A DNA stretch of 64,000 bases from Zygaena filipendulae (Eukaryota; Arthropoda; Insecta; Lepidoptera; Zygaenidae), in the NCBI GenBank assembly GCA_907165275.2, contig OU015653.1, positions 9,516,001 to 9,580,000 of the forward strand, read 5' to 3'. This document shows, piece by piece, positions 54,182 through 64,000 of this stretch. The notes under the pieces are model-generated. The model ran no database searches. It had not been told where the DNA came from and worked only from the letters and a program-made list of their open reading frames with translations. A program made the translations under genes and the position numbers. Each line of letters opens with the position of its first letter. Position 1 is the stretch's first letter.

Positions 54182-54558
54182 CACACATCAAAAGTGTCTA
54201 GGGATCAAGTACATTTTTTCAAGATTTTTAGCATGCCAAATCGCTGCGAATCTGTGATTCGTATCAATGGAAGGAACACAGAGTATTAATTTGTTTAGTC
54301 ATTACAATATAAGTTTCAAAATCCCCTGTTTTTGCCTTTTTTTGCTATTTTATTGTCGACTTGGAATTGGTTCAATTTCTCACAACTTACAAAAAATGAA
54401 ATTTTTCTTAATTTATTTAAAATGTGGGGATGAGTTGTTATTTTAGATATGGGAAATAAGGTAGGCGGCCAGTCCAGAAGATTAAATTAGATTTAAATTA
54501 ATTGAGTTTCGTTTTATAGCAAAAAATGTTCTTGATCCCTAGACACTTTTGATGTGTG
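54182..54558. mobile_element. Tc1-derived MITE, 377 bp
   Basis: The ends CACACATCAAAAGTGTCTAG and its complement match those of the Tc1-like element at 26070-27626. TA lies on each side (54180-54181, 54559-54560). The interior has no transposase sequence and does not obviously match the autonomous element. Confidence 0.85.
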
Positions 54559-54670
54559 TAATATGTTTCTTTAGCGAGTGGCGCTACTATGACTCCCCCG
54601 GTCCTGCAAGGGCTTAACTAGGAAGTAGAAAACAATATGTGCGTTTTCCGATCTGCCACGAATGATAAAG

Positions 54671-57600
54671 TTAGTAGGCGAAACGTAGGTTCTCGCTGTA
54701 GCCGAGGGTGTCCAGCGCTGGGTTGCAGGCGAAGTTGATCATCGGGGGCGGGCCGCACATCAGCACGAGGACGTCCTCCGCCGGCGCGAACATGTGCTCC
54801 TTCACCATCACGTCGTTTATGAAGCCTGTGCTGTATTTCCAACCTGAATAATACAAGTCCACAGATGTTATGAGTGTCATTATTCTCAATTATTAATACT
54901 ACATTATTGCAAAGGCAGCGAAATAGGCAATTGCAGGTCGAATATGAGTTGAGTGAGTACGAGACAGGCAATTGCCATTTCGTGTTAATTAATTAACTGA
55001 AAACTAGAAAGTAGTTTGTTCAGAATCAACTAGGTAATCGATCGCACTATGTTTTAATATAGGTTTTTTTTTTTCATTTTTACTAGACCATGTCTAAATT
55101 ATTTATAATACAATATTAGACGCGTACGCCGCCCGCAGCAATAAAATTCGTACCGGTAGGCGCGGGCGTAGCGTTTGGAATTTCACCTCCAAACTAATGT
55201 TGAATAACTTTTAAAGTATTAAGTTTTTCGATATAAAGTATATTTTAATCATATTATTGTTTATTTTTTTAAATGGGGTGTATCAGGTTTTCAGTTAATT
55301 CATTAACACGTTGTATAGTGTTTTTCTTAAAAAAAAAACGCAAGGAAATAAAAAAGGGCCTTTTACATAATAAATTTAATTTATTAACAAAATAACAACG
55401 AACTCCGCTTTACCGCCAATTTTTATTTTTTATTTTAAAGTTTGTGCCGAAAGGTAAACAAACGCATCTGTGGCTATACAGCCACGAGAACGTAATGTGT
55501 TTGTGTACGACAGATGAAAGAGTTCTAAATTCAATCAGCACACCGTTTCATACATCATTGCCGGCGCGCTCTTCGTTCTAAATTCAAAGAACGCGCCGGG
55601 ATTTTGATTTTGTTTTTTCAGTCTACGTAAATATTATGATACTTCGCGTGTTCTTTATTCAAAAGTAATGACAATATTTTCGCGCATGTTTAAGAAAAAG
55701 CTTTTAACTTGCAATGTATGTATGTATGTAACTATGTTTGAAGGGTGAAATCTTGCAACTCAATTTTGAAGCAGATATCTTCAACCGATTGTGCTGAAAT
55801 TTTGTATGCACAAACAATATGTAGTTTGGATGTCAATGCATGGTGGAATACAGTGTTATAAGTGTCGTTATTCTCAATGGGCATCATAACAGGGTATAAA
55901 AAACCAAAATTCTATTTAGTCCGTCAGTTACATAGACACGTATGTTTCGCTTTTTTAAATTAGGTATTAAAAAAATACTTAGATAAAACGCATTTAAGTT
56001 TACGAGTTGGTTAAGGTCGTGACGTCGTAACGCCGTTATTTTTTGATTACTATGTAAAAAAGGGAAAAATAAGTGTCCAATATTTTTATTATTATTATAA
56101 TGTTAGGAGTTCACAGATTTTTAACCTGAAGGTGGTAGCTAGCCAGTCGTTTTGTCACATTAAGAAAATTTGAATTTTGTCTGCCTATATTAGAAATCTG
56201 CCTGTTGAAACACATTATTGATTACCTCTTGTCTGTGGTTTCCGTCGCTTTTTCGGGAGTCTGTCAGAAAAGTGTTAATATACTTAAAGTACGATGAATT
56301 TGAAATTATCAATGTGGCACTCACCCTCATCAGCCCTATCAATTGTGTACCACAATTTGAATTGGTCCGAGTGTTCTTTTTCATACTTTTCGAGCTCTTC
56401 CCTGAGCAATATATCTTGTTCTGATTGGTTAGCGTATAGGAGACTGAGTTGTGTACGGTCATTGACATCTTTGCAAATGTGCCTGATCAGTTGGAGCATT
56501 GGCGTGATTCCAGTGCCACCTGCAAACCAAATACAATTGTCGATTTATCAATTAAGTAAGTACAATAATATAATATTATATCTTATAATATTAAATTGTA
56601 GCAAGCTGATTCTATACTAGCTGTGTCCTGCGGTTTCACCCGCGGTAATTTCGGAGTTCCCGTGGGAATTCTCTGACAACGTGCATGCCAAATTTCATCC
56701 AAATCCGTTCAGCCGTTTTTACGTGATTGAGTAACAAACATCTACATTTTCACATTTATAATATAGAAAGAGAATTCCGGGATAAAAGTATCGTAGATAT
56801 TTACTTTTCTGTATGACGCCTAATATGCAACATTTAATGCCGTTTCACCTGTGTTTATTTCCGAGTTCCCGCGGAAATTCAGGGATAAAAAGTACCCTAT
56901 GTCCTTTTCTGTTCCTTTGACAACGTATATGCAAAATCTAACGATGATTGGTCGAGCCTTTAGAGCGTGATAGCGTAACAAACAAACTCATTATCGCATT
57001 AAGGTAGTAAGGATTTTGTCACCGTTCGCGTTCATAATCCAGTCGATAGTTGCAGTTTTAAATCAATCATCATTTAAATCAAGCCGGAAAAAAATATTGG
57101 GCTCATGTAAATGTGTAATCCGCACATCTGAAAAAACGTTCCCTATGTCATTCAGGACTACCTTAGCAGTAAAAAAATTTTCAAAATCGGTTCAGTAGAT
57201 CCAGAGATTACCCCCTACAACGTCACAAACTCACCAACTCAAAATTCACAAAATCACAAATTTTAACTGTTTTTAATATAAAATTAGTATAGATTAATTA
57301 ATATAGGTATAAAAAAGTGTTCTATATTTTTCTTATCTGGCTTCGTAGTGCACACTGCACACACTCCATTAAAACGTGATAGAATTTTGTGTGTTACATC
57401 ATACAAATGAAATAGTAAACATAAATTAATATTACTATTGATAAGACGCAGACATGACTGTAAATTGTAAAGAAAGATATCGCATGCCTACCTAACCTAC
57501 GAGCTACGTACTTAAAATAACTATCGGCGTACTATTTACAGGGGTGGTGGTGGCATCGCCTTTGTATATAGATTGTAATATTGGCTGCAAATTATACAAA

Positions 57601-60600
57601 TGAAACACCTGAACCACGTGAACGTGACAAACATATAGTACCGCGATCAATATGCATTTATGACCGATTAATTATTTTAGTTATAGCTTGAAAAAATATT
57701 ATTTTAAATTAATGGAAATAAGGGCAGCCAAAGAATGGGCATGATGACGGGGTATAAAAATAAAAATTCAACTAAGTCCGTCAGTAAGACAGTAACAAAA
57801 TAATAGACACATATTTTTTTGCTTTTGCAAATCATTGAAAACTAGCTGTTCCCCGCGATTTCACCCGCGGTAATTTCGAAGTTCTCGCAGGAGTTCCGAG
57901 TTACAATATAGCCTATGTTACTCAGAGATAATGTAGCATTATAATAGTGAAATATTTTTTTTTAAATCGGTTCAGTTATAGTTTTTGAATTAAATCGTAT
58001 TAAACAAACAAAAAATCAAATCTTTCCTTTTTATAATATTAGTATAGAAATATTTAGATAAAACGTTTAGGAGTGGGAGCTCGTGACGTTGTATCTAAGC
58101 AAAGTGTATCTAGGCGTGACGTCGTTGCACGGAATTTCAACTCAATGTATCATCGTTATTTTTTTAATAGGTAGGTACGTAAAACATGGAAAGAAAAGAA
58201 GAAAGAAAAAAAAATACTACTTTATCTGGAAGCAAGGTTCGGGATCAAAGCCGCGACACCTGCCGCCTGAGCCAAGTTGTCAATCTAAATAAAGGTTATC
58301 GCTATCGAAAACAAAAAGAACGTATCGTCATGTCATATTGTGGTCACGTAAAATCGCACAACCAAAAGTTCAATTTTTCTAACTTGGCTAAGGGTAGCCC
58401 CCTTAGCAATATTTTTGCATAGTCACCAAGGTCCAAGAGTAAAACGCTTATCATTTTCAATTCGGCACTTTTTAAACATTGGTGTCACAATACTAAACTT
58501 ATTGACAACGTCTACTCACTGTACCTAAGGTCTTTTGCACGTTATCAGACAAGGACATCAGACAAGAAACATTTTAGTATGCGCGTATCTTATCCGACAT
58601 AAGAAAAAAATTCTTGCCATATGTATGGTCTCATTTAACAATCAAAGCGACTGGGTGTCTTATAAGACATTTTAAATTGAAATCGAAAAACCTTTATTTG
58701 ACACAACACAAAGATTACACATACACACATAATACTAGCTGTACCCCGCGATTTCATCCGCGGTAATTTCGGAGTTCCTGCGAGGATTCCGGGAAAAAAG
58801 TACTCTATGTCCTTTGTACCCCTGACAATAGTTAACGGTGATTAGCTGCTATCCGCATTAATTCCGAGGTTCCCGCGGGAATTCCGGGATAAAAACTATC
58901 CTATCTTTTAAGCTGGGCCAAATTACAACATAGTGACCAAATTTCATCATCAACGAACAACGTGACGCGTAATTTATATATATATTAAGAAAATCAAGTA
59001 TTGAGGGTTCGCCACCCGCCGAACAGATCTGCGGGCGGACTCCATCCGACGGCCGAGAAATGGACACCTACTTTAAAATAATGAAAACACTTATTTGAAA
59101 ATTGTGATTTGACACAGTGTTGTGACAAAAAGGCGACCAGCTCAGCATAAGTCGGGAACACACAAGAAAATTTCTTATGATGTGCAAAAGGCGTAACACA
59201 CGACGAGCTACAAACATGAAAAAAAGGTAACAGGATAGTGGATACATACCAGCAATCATGTTCAGTTTCTTTGCAAATATTTTAACAGGTGGATCTTTTC
59301 GCATTTTTTTTATAAGGAAAGTGCCCTTGCCCGAGTACTGCAGCCTTCCTGATGGTCCACGGAAGTCAATTGTTTCATTGATCTTCATGTCATTCAAGTA
59401 TTGAGACATTTTGCCACCGTCAGGGAACTTGGGGTGTACATTTTTGAAATATACCTGAAAATAAAATCCAAATTTTAGACAAGAGGTAAAAAATTAGAAT
59501 TTAACGTTTTTATTACAGTTGGTACCTACTAGCTGGTCCACGCGGTGAAACCGCTAAAAACACTGAAGTAACTATGAGAGTTTCTTTCTTTGAAACGAAA
59601 AGCCGGAATAGCGATTTCCACAACTAACACTCTTTATCCTCTTAGGCTTGAGTTTTGAGAATTCCTATACTAGTAAATTATTAATAACTAGCTATGCCTC
59701 GCGGTTTCACCCGCGTTAATTTCAGAGATCCCGCGGGGATTGCGGGATAAAAAGTAGTCTAAGTTACTCCTTATAACATCAGCTATCTGCCAGTAAAAGT
59801 CCCGTTATAATCGATCCAGCCGTTTCAGAGATTAGCAATGTAGGTAATAATTTTTACCAGCTTTGTTGGTGATTACTTTATATTCAAAATAAACTCATTT
59901 AACTCATTGAACATAACAGATACAACAGATAGAACTCTGTGTTAATTGTCATGTAATGTTTCATTTGTGTTGAAACTTTTCTCTGTGAGCGCACATCAAA
60001 ATACCAAAGTATTATCGTAAGGGGCACTGGGTATAAAAATCGAAATCAGATACCAAATAAAAAATACTAGGTATACACGTATTTTTTGCTTTTTCGGATT
60101 ACTGAAAAAAAATCTTAGATAAAACGCATTAAGGTTTAGGCGTGATGTGTCGTGTCGTGGCGTGTCGTGTCGTATCGTGATATTGTCTTAATAAGCATAT
60201 TAAGGTGTACCTAGGTGTGACGTCACACGGAATTTCAACTCAATGTAGGTATCACCGTTATTTTTTGATTGCATAAAAAAAGGAAAAATACGGGTCCAAT
60301 ATTTTTTATTTGGTCTACAAGACAGACTAAAAATTAAAATTTAGTCATCGTGTCCGTGAACATGTTGGACAAACATTCATTTTTATAGTAGGTATACATA
60401 TTTTTGTACATAAAATAATGTTACATTGTGTTTACAAAGAAAACTTATAAAATATGACAAACAAAAGGCGGTCTTATCGCTTTACTAGCAATCTTTTCTA
60501 GATAACATTGATCCCTCAGTCATTCAGGTCAAAGTATTTTATATGTATAGATATTGACAAGATAGAATCACCTTGATAACCAAGTCCACATATCCTTTCT

Positions 60601-62931
60601 CTTCATCACTTGATACAGGGGTGTAAGCTCTGATTACCAAATCATCATCGACTTTCACTGATAAGTGAACATGTTGACCTATAGGCAACCCTGTCAAATT
60701 TCATAATAACATTTAATAAAATTTTACAATTATTACCACCAATAAGTGGACATGTTTATGGCAACCCTGAAAAATTTTGTGGCATTTTATTAAATTGTAG
60801 ACCAGTTTTCACCAATAGATAGAGTGATTCATGAGGAAGATTAATATACATATCTGACGACCCGTTTGGCGCAGAGGTCACCATGCCTACCTGCTAATCA
60901 AGGGGTTCCGGGTTCGATTCCCGGTGGGGGTGGACTTTGTGTGATGAACACAGGGTTCCATTTTCCAGTCTGGGTGTATTTATATATATCTATAGTATAA
61001 TATATAAGTAATTATATAATGTAGTATATACCACGTTTACTTGGTATCCACAACACAAGCTTATAGCTTCGTGTGGGATCAAGTAGATCTGTGTGTTGTG
61101 ATGTGGATTATTATTATTATTATTATATACAGTTAATCTTGGAATTCTCGCAGGAACTCCGAAGTTACCATGGGTGAAACTGCGGGGGACAGCTACTAAT
61201 TGATAAAATTTGATTCTGGAAAGACAGTCTTTAGTAATAGAACTCCTTCAATTTCTTTAATTTGGTTACACAATGCAAGTTAGGTACCTAAATAACTAAA
61301 CTATCAAATCTAAATCTAAATTCTTGTTAAGTTTTAGTTTCTATCAAAATCGGCCCCAAGACTACTTTGAACATTTTTGCTTTTCTCAGTAGTTTCAGAT
61401 TTGGGCATCTACATGCACTTGCAAAATACATCATGTTTACTAATTTAGATCATATAACTTGTTAATGAGTTCATCAATTATTTTAAAAGTTCAAGATAAT
61501 TTAGTAAATAATTTTACCAAGAATATGTTCAGGTGATGGCAGACCAAACCGGAATCTTCTTGTATCATGGCTTATCTCCTCACGTTCAATGAGTGGCAGA
61601 GGATACTTCTTGTTGGGGTCCACTAATGTGATAAGCTTTTTGTTTTTGGATTTCTTACCCCATAAACAATTAGCCAATACAGTTGCAAGTAAAACTGAGC
61701 TCACACCAACAATTATTGGAAGAACCTGAGTGGTAAGAATACTAAATAAGTTGTTAAATTATTAATACTGTTTTAAGAATTTATTTAGTAGGTAGGTAGG
61801 TATTCATGCCAAAGTCATGTTCACAAAACTTTATTTAAATTATTTTCCAACATAATATTCTAATAAGTGCAGCTAACTCCATGTTACAAGCACTTATGAC
61901 TTTGATCATTATTCTTAATAATGCATCTGTGAATGACTCTTTATTCAACATAGTATGGTTTCTGGTTTAAACAGATATTTTTTCAGCTAAGTAGGTATTT
62001 ATGTTTCATACCCATACTTAGATATGAAATTTTTAATAAGTAGGTAAATAGGCTTGTTGTAATATTATAACTACTTAATAATATGTATTATTTTTAATTT
62101 CAATGAGGTTATAAATATATTTTTTTCTTTTGATAGTTATCATTCCCATTACAGTTAACATGTTTACAGTCAAGTAAGGTTTTAATTTAATGTTGCCTTG
62201 ACATCAGTGAATAGCAGGTAAGGTTGTGAAAGTTATACATACTAGACCATTTTCAAAGACATCAGTCACTGCCACTCGTAAATTACTCATGACTTTTTTA
62301 AATTACCTAGGTACTACACTCACACACAAAACACTATTGACTAGTCCTGGCGGAGCTCTCAAGTCAATCAAGTCATAAATGTCAAGTGATTGCAATTAAC
62401 TTTAACACGTCACTATAACTTTAAGATCACAAATGATATTGATGAACTATACCTACGTGCTGCTTAGTAACTAATTTAACTACGTCTTATGATGACCTTT
62501 GATCTCCTATTATCTTCAAGTTGCCGTTGTATTGTATCCTACTGAATACTAAATACCCAAATGGAATTATAATCACATGTCGTGTTTGTGTGTATATTTA
62601 AATGCAGAAGTGAAAATGTACATAAATTATAACTAACCATGATTGTTAACCGATCGACTGTCGCAGTAATGAGTATCGATTGTTATATGAATTATTGACG
62701 GAAAAATCATTGTGATAATTGTATTGTACCTTGTATAGAAAGATAAAAGATAAGATATCAAGTTGGCCGCTAAGACTTCATGAAAATAAATTGATTTATC
62801 CGCAGGCATAACCTACAAATGTACCTACAAAATTCTAAACCACATCAATATAATCGTATAAACATTATTTGAACTAACGATTACATAATTAAATTGTACT
62901 TACAATTCTTGGATTTATATTTGAAAACATT
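54671..62931 (-). CDS. CYB5R: NADH-cytochrome b5 reductase (CYB5R family), 6 exons
   Basis: Flavoenzyme that passes electrons from NADH through FAD to cytochrome b5 for lipid desaturation, sterol synthesis and related reactions. It is usually anchored to the ER or outer mitochondrial membrane. Shared coding exons are 61518..61725, 60572..60690, 59250..59454, 56325..56519 and 54671..54843, all with AG/GT borders; first exon 62905..62931 gives 308 residues, close to the human family length of about 300. Features for that form: hydrophobic anchor in [17 protein letters not shown] (11-27), FAD motif RAYTPVSS (99-106), GGKMS (131-135), NADH motif GGTGITPM (187-194), CGPPPM (281-286) and C-terminal FAY. 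No frame defect was seen. The introns are full of repeats, which also supports the exon borders. Paralogue assignment within CYB5R1-3 is not attempted. Confidence 0.93.
54982..55312. repeat. Family R element in CYB5R intron
   Basis: The left GTGTTAATTAATTAACTGAA and right TTCAGTTAATTCATTAACAC are inverted. The interior GACGCGTACGCCGCCCGCAG and GTACCGGTAGGCGCGGGCG is the complement of the copy at 33350. Confidence 0.65.
55313..55889. other. CYB5R intron DNA with small hairpins
   Basis: It contains an inverted pair CCGGCGCG and CGCGCCGG around GTTCTAAATTCAAAGAAC (55561-55600) and a common dispersed repeat with GTATGTATGTATGTA and CAACCGATTGTGCTGAAATT. No gene. Confidence 0.4.
55890..56095 (-). 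mobile_element. Family X MITE, copy 6 (truncated)
   Basis: It has TTTAGTCCGTCAGTTA and AAAATAAGTGTCCAATATTT but lacks much of the core and the far end. Confidence 0.6.
56616..57295 (-). repeat. Three family S repeats in one CYB5R intron
   Basis: Copies begin near 56616 (CTAGCTGTGTCCTGCGGTTT), 56845 (TTTATTTCCGAGTTCCCGCG) and 57125 (CTGAAAAAACGTTCCCTATG). They contain GTGCATGCCAAATTTCATCC, AAAGTACCCTATGTCCTT and AAATCGGTTCAGTAGATCCA respectively. Confidence 0.65.
57733..58190 (-). mobile_element. Family X MITE, copy 7, split by a family S repeat
   Basis: The left part has AACTAAGTCCGTCAGTAAG. A family S repeat (57842-58050, CTAGCTGTTCCCCGCGATTT to TATAATATTAGTATAG) follows. The MITE resumes with TAGATAAAACGTTTAGGAGT and GAATTTCAACTCAATGTATC. 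The family S copy is therefore the younger insertion. Confidence 0.7.
58733..58990 (-). repeat. Family S repeat
   Basis: It begins CTAGCTGTACCCCGCGATTT, includes GGAATTCCGGGATAAAAACT, and ends GAACAACGTGACGCGTAATT before TATATATATTA. Confidence 0.7.
59686..59850 (-). repeat. Family S repeat
   Basis: It begins ACTAGCTATGCCTCGCGGTT and includes GATTGCGGGATAAAAAGTAG and TAATCGATCCAGCCGTTTCA. A shorter relic with CTAGCTGGTCCACGCGG lies near 59529. Confidence 0.65.
60018..60350 (-). mobile_element. Family X MITE, copy 8
   Basis: It has GTATACACGTATTTTTTGCT, a CGTGTCGTGTCGT run that expands the centre, GACGTCACACGGAATTTCAA and ACGGGTCCAATATTTT. The end boxes have decayed. Confidence 0.6.
60856..61128 (+). 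mobile_element. tRNA-derived SINE
   Basis: The head resembles a tRNA: A box TGGCGCAGAGG (60867-60877) and B box GGTTCGATTCC (60911-60921), an RNA polymerase III promoter pair. The body follows without the 3' tRNA stem partner, and the end is an ATT repeat. It lies in a CYB5R intron on the opposite strand. Confidence 0.8.
61132..61200 (+). repeat. Family S repeat end
   Basis: CTCGCAGGAACTCCGAAGTT and ATGGGTGAAACTGCGGGGGA, then CAGCTACTA, are the 3' end of the family. It directly follows the SINE tail. Confidence 0.6.
62243..62290 (-). CDS. CYB5R: Alternative first exon a of the CYB5R gene
   Basis: ATG opens a 16-codon frame [16 protein letters not shown] that ends at a GTATGT donor in phase 0, matching the phase of the next exon (LPIIVG). 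It would give a 315-residue protein with a longer leader before the membrane anchor. It is the first exon candidate closest to exon 2. Evidence is splice phase and the open frame only. Confidence 0.5.
62638..62640 (-). CDS. CYB5R: Alternative first exon b of the CYB5R gene (ATG only)
   Basis: ATG is followed at once by GTTAGT, so a first exon could contribute just the start Met before VLPIIVG, giving 300 residues. Such one-codon starts exist, but the donor is weaker than in the other two candidates. Confidence 0.3.
62905..62931 (-). CDS. CYB5R: Alternative first exon c of the CYB5R gene
   Basis: AAAAAATG opens the nine-codon frame MFSNINPRI, which ends at a consensus GTAAGT donor in phase 0. 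It has the best combination of start context and donor, and is therefore used for the main gene entry. Confidence 0.6.
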
Positions 62932-64000
62932 TTTTGTTTCGATATAATATAGGTAGTAAACAAGTATTGAAAAGGAAAAAGATAAACACTGTTTTTGAAA
63001 GAATTTCAATCAAGTTTCAACTTTATTGATTGGTCACAATGCGAAGAGTCGAATACTGCCGACAGACAAAACTACATTTCCTCGAATATTTACACATTAC
63101 ACAATTCGTCAGTCTTCTAACGAGAATTCTTAAAATAGACTGGCCTGGCTCTCCTTTCTGTCTATACAAATATTCTTATTGCGGAAAGCCACCGTAAGTC
63201 ACGTAAATACACAAAAGCAAAACTTTATTTGACATTTTAAATTTTGGCGCCTAAATCTGTTTTTTCTTCTTAAGTTTACCTCTTTCGGAAAAGGCAAAGG
63301 AAACTTAGTTTATACAGCCGATTCAATGGGCATTGGCGTTGTTTAGGAGGCGATGGTTGCCTAAATCTGTTTTTTCTTCTTAAGTTTACCTCTTTCGGAA
63401 AAGGCAAAGGAAACTTAGTTTATACAGCCGATTCAGTGGGCATTGGCGTTGTTTAGGGGGCGATGGTTGATTTTTGATTACATTTAGGTACTTTATACTT
63501 TAAAATTCACTAAAATTAAAACCTACCTATTACTCAATATCGAATAATAAAATTAGCTTACTACCTATCAATATTGTTTCTTTTAATTTGATTACAGTAA
63601 ATTCCTAATATTATGAAGTTGTGTTTTGATTGCTATCACTGGTAAAAATGTCTAGTTTAGAATGTCAGCTTAAACACCAGAATCGACTAATATTGCACAG
63701 TGCACACTTATATAACTAAATTTATTAAGGTAATGAAATTGTGTTTTTTTTTTTAAGTTTTAGGAGTGAATAAAAAATTGGGGGTGCTGAGAAATAATTG
63801 ATTTTAAAAGGGGGCGGTAAAAGAAATAAGTTTGAGAATCTCTGTTCTAAAGCTATTTACATCGAAATAAATTGGTGAGATGAGTTTTGATGCTTTACCG
63901 GAACTTTTGGCAGCAACTCTTTACAGTTAAACCTTAAGACACTCTGTTGGAAGTTGTATTTTAAAACGACACCCTCTCGATGAACGCCCCTTTCGTCTTA
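62932..64000. other. 5' flank of CYB5R to window end
   Basis: The likely promoter side of the reductase gene, without a clear TATA box or initiator. It contains a 110-bp tandem duplication (63250-63469) and, near 63770-63850, AAAGGGGGCGGTAAAAG with GTTTGAGAATCTCTGTTCT, which looks like the end of a DNA transposon. No gene. Confidence 0.5.
63250..63469. repeat. 110-bp tandem duplication
   Basis: Units 63250-63359 and 63360-63469 run from CCTAAATCTGTTTTTTCTTC to GGCGATGGTTG and differ at only about two positions (CAATGGG/CAGTGGG, AGGAGG/AGGGGG). The duplication is recent. It sits about 0.3-0.5 kb upstream of CYB5R first exon c. Confidence 0.85.

Larger units (their letters stand above)
50446..54670. 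other. Gr-IV to CYB5R intergenic region
   Basis: Convergent ends of the Gr array (+) and the reductase gene (-). The region holds a broken palindrome, a 155-bp direct repeat pair, a family Q MITE, a GC-rich patch near 51790-51900, family S repeats, a MITE with TTATA flanks, a 120-bp palindrome, the Gr 3' module and a Tc1-related MITE. No gene. Confidence 0.6.

Noticed and set aside
58186..58422. Lys-rich open frame
   Set aside because: It starts in the degraded end of a family X MITE and has no support.
60856..60935. tRNA-like sequence with A and B boxes
   Set aside because: No complete cloverleaf: the acceptor stem does not close and a SINE body with an ATT tail follows, so it is a SINE head and not a tRNA gene.
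1..64000. CRISPR arrays, operons, riboswitches and bacterial terminators
   Set aside because: None seen; introns and repeat types show a eukaryotic nuclear sequence.

Overview
This window is moth or butterfly (Lepidoptera) nuclear DNA. It is AT-rich, spliced, and crowded with short interspersed repeats, foldback MITEs and LINE fragments of lepidopteran type. No bacterial or viral gene was seen. Two real gene neighbourhoods are present.

(1) A tandem array of four gustatory-receptor-like (Gr) genes lies on the + strand. Gr-I (939..5577) enters from the left with only exons 2-4 in view. Gr-II (9165..13058), Gr-III (21681..30422) and Gr-IV (34819..50445) are complete. Exon sizes are identical in every copy (780, 78, 154 and 164 bp; phases 0, 0, 1), giving 391-residue seven-helix proteins with intact reading frames. 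Gr-I resembles Gr-III and Gr-II resembles Gr-IV, so the array looks like a duplicated two-gene unit of about 25 kb. The 5' flanks of Gr-II and Gr-IV are conserved, and a related non-coding block follows all four genes.

(2) A CYB5R-type NADH-cytochrome b5 reductase gene lies on the - strand at 54671..62931. Five shared coding exons are preceded by three candidate first exons, all in phase 0. The protein keeps the FAD and NADH signatures of the family.

Everything else is mobile or repetitive DNA. Gr-I intron 3 and Gr-III intron 3 share an old palindrome and a GC-rich repeat. The interval 5578-9164 holds a GC-rich block with about 93-bp repeats. The interval 13059-21680 holds a long-TIR MITE family, a decayed THAP-domain fragment, a LINE 3' end and a large inverted repeat. 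Gr-III intron 1 holds a second large inverted repeat and a Tc1-like transposon with one nonsense codon. The interval 30423-34818 holds a pogo-like deletion derivative. Gr-IV introns hold a CGG palindrome, a 5'-truncated LINE split by another element, a motif-rich repeat and more MITEs. The interval 50446-54670 and the CYB5R introns are dense with short repeats.

Paralogous introns show when insertions happened: the Tc1 element and one 237-bp palindrome have visible empty sites in the sister copy. The most unusual repeats are three very small hairpins beginning CTCAG, each flanked by a direct repeat of about 8 bp.
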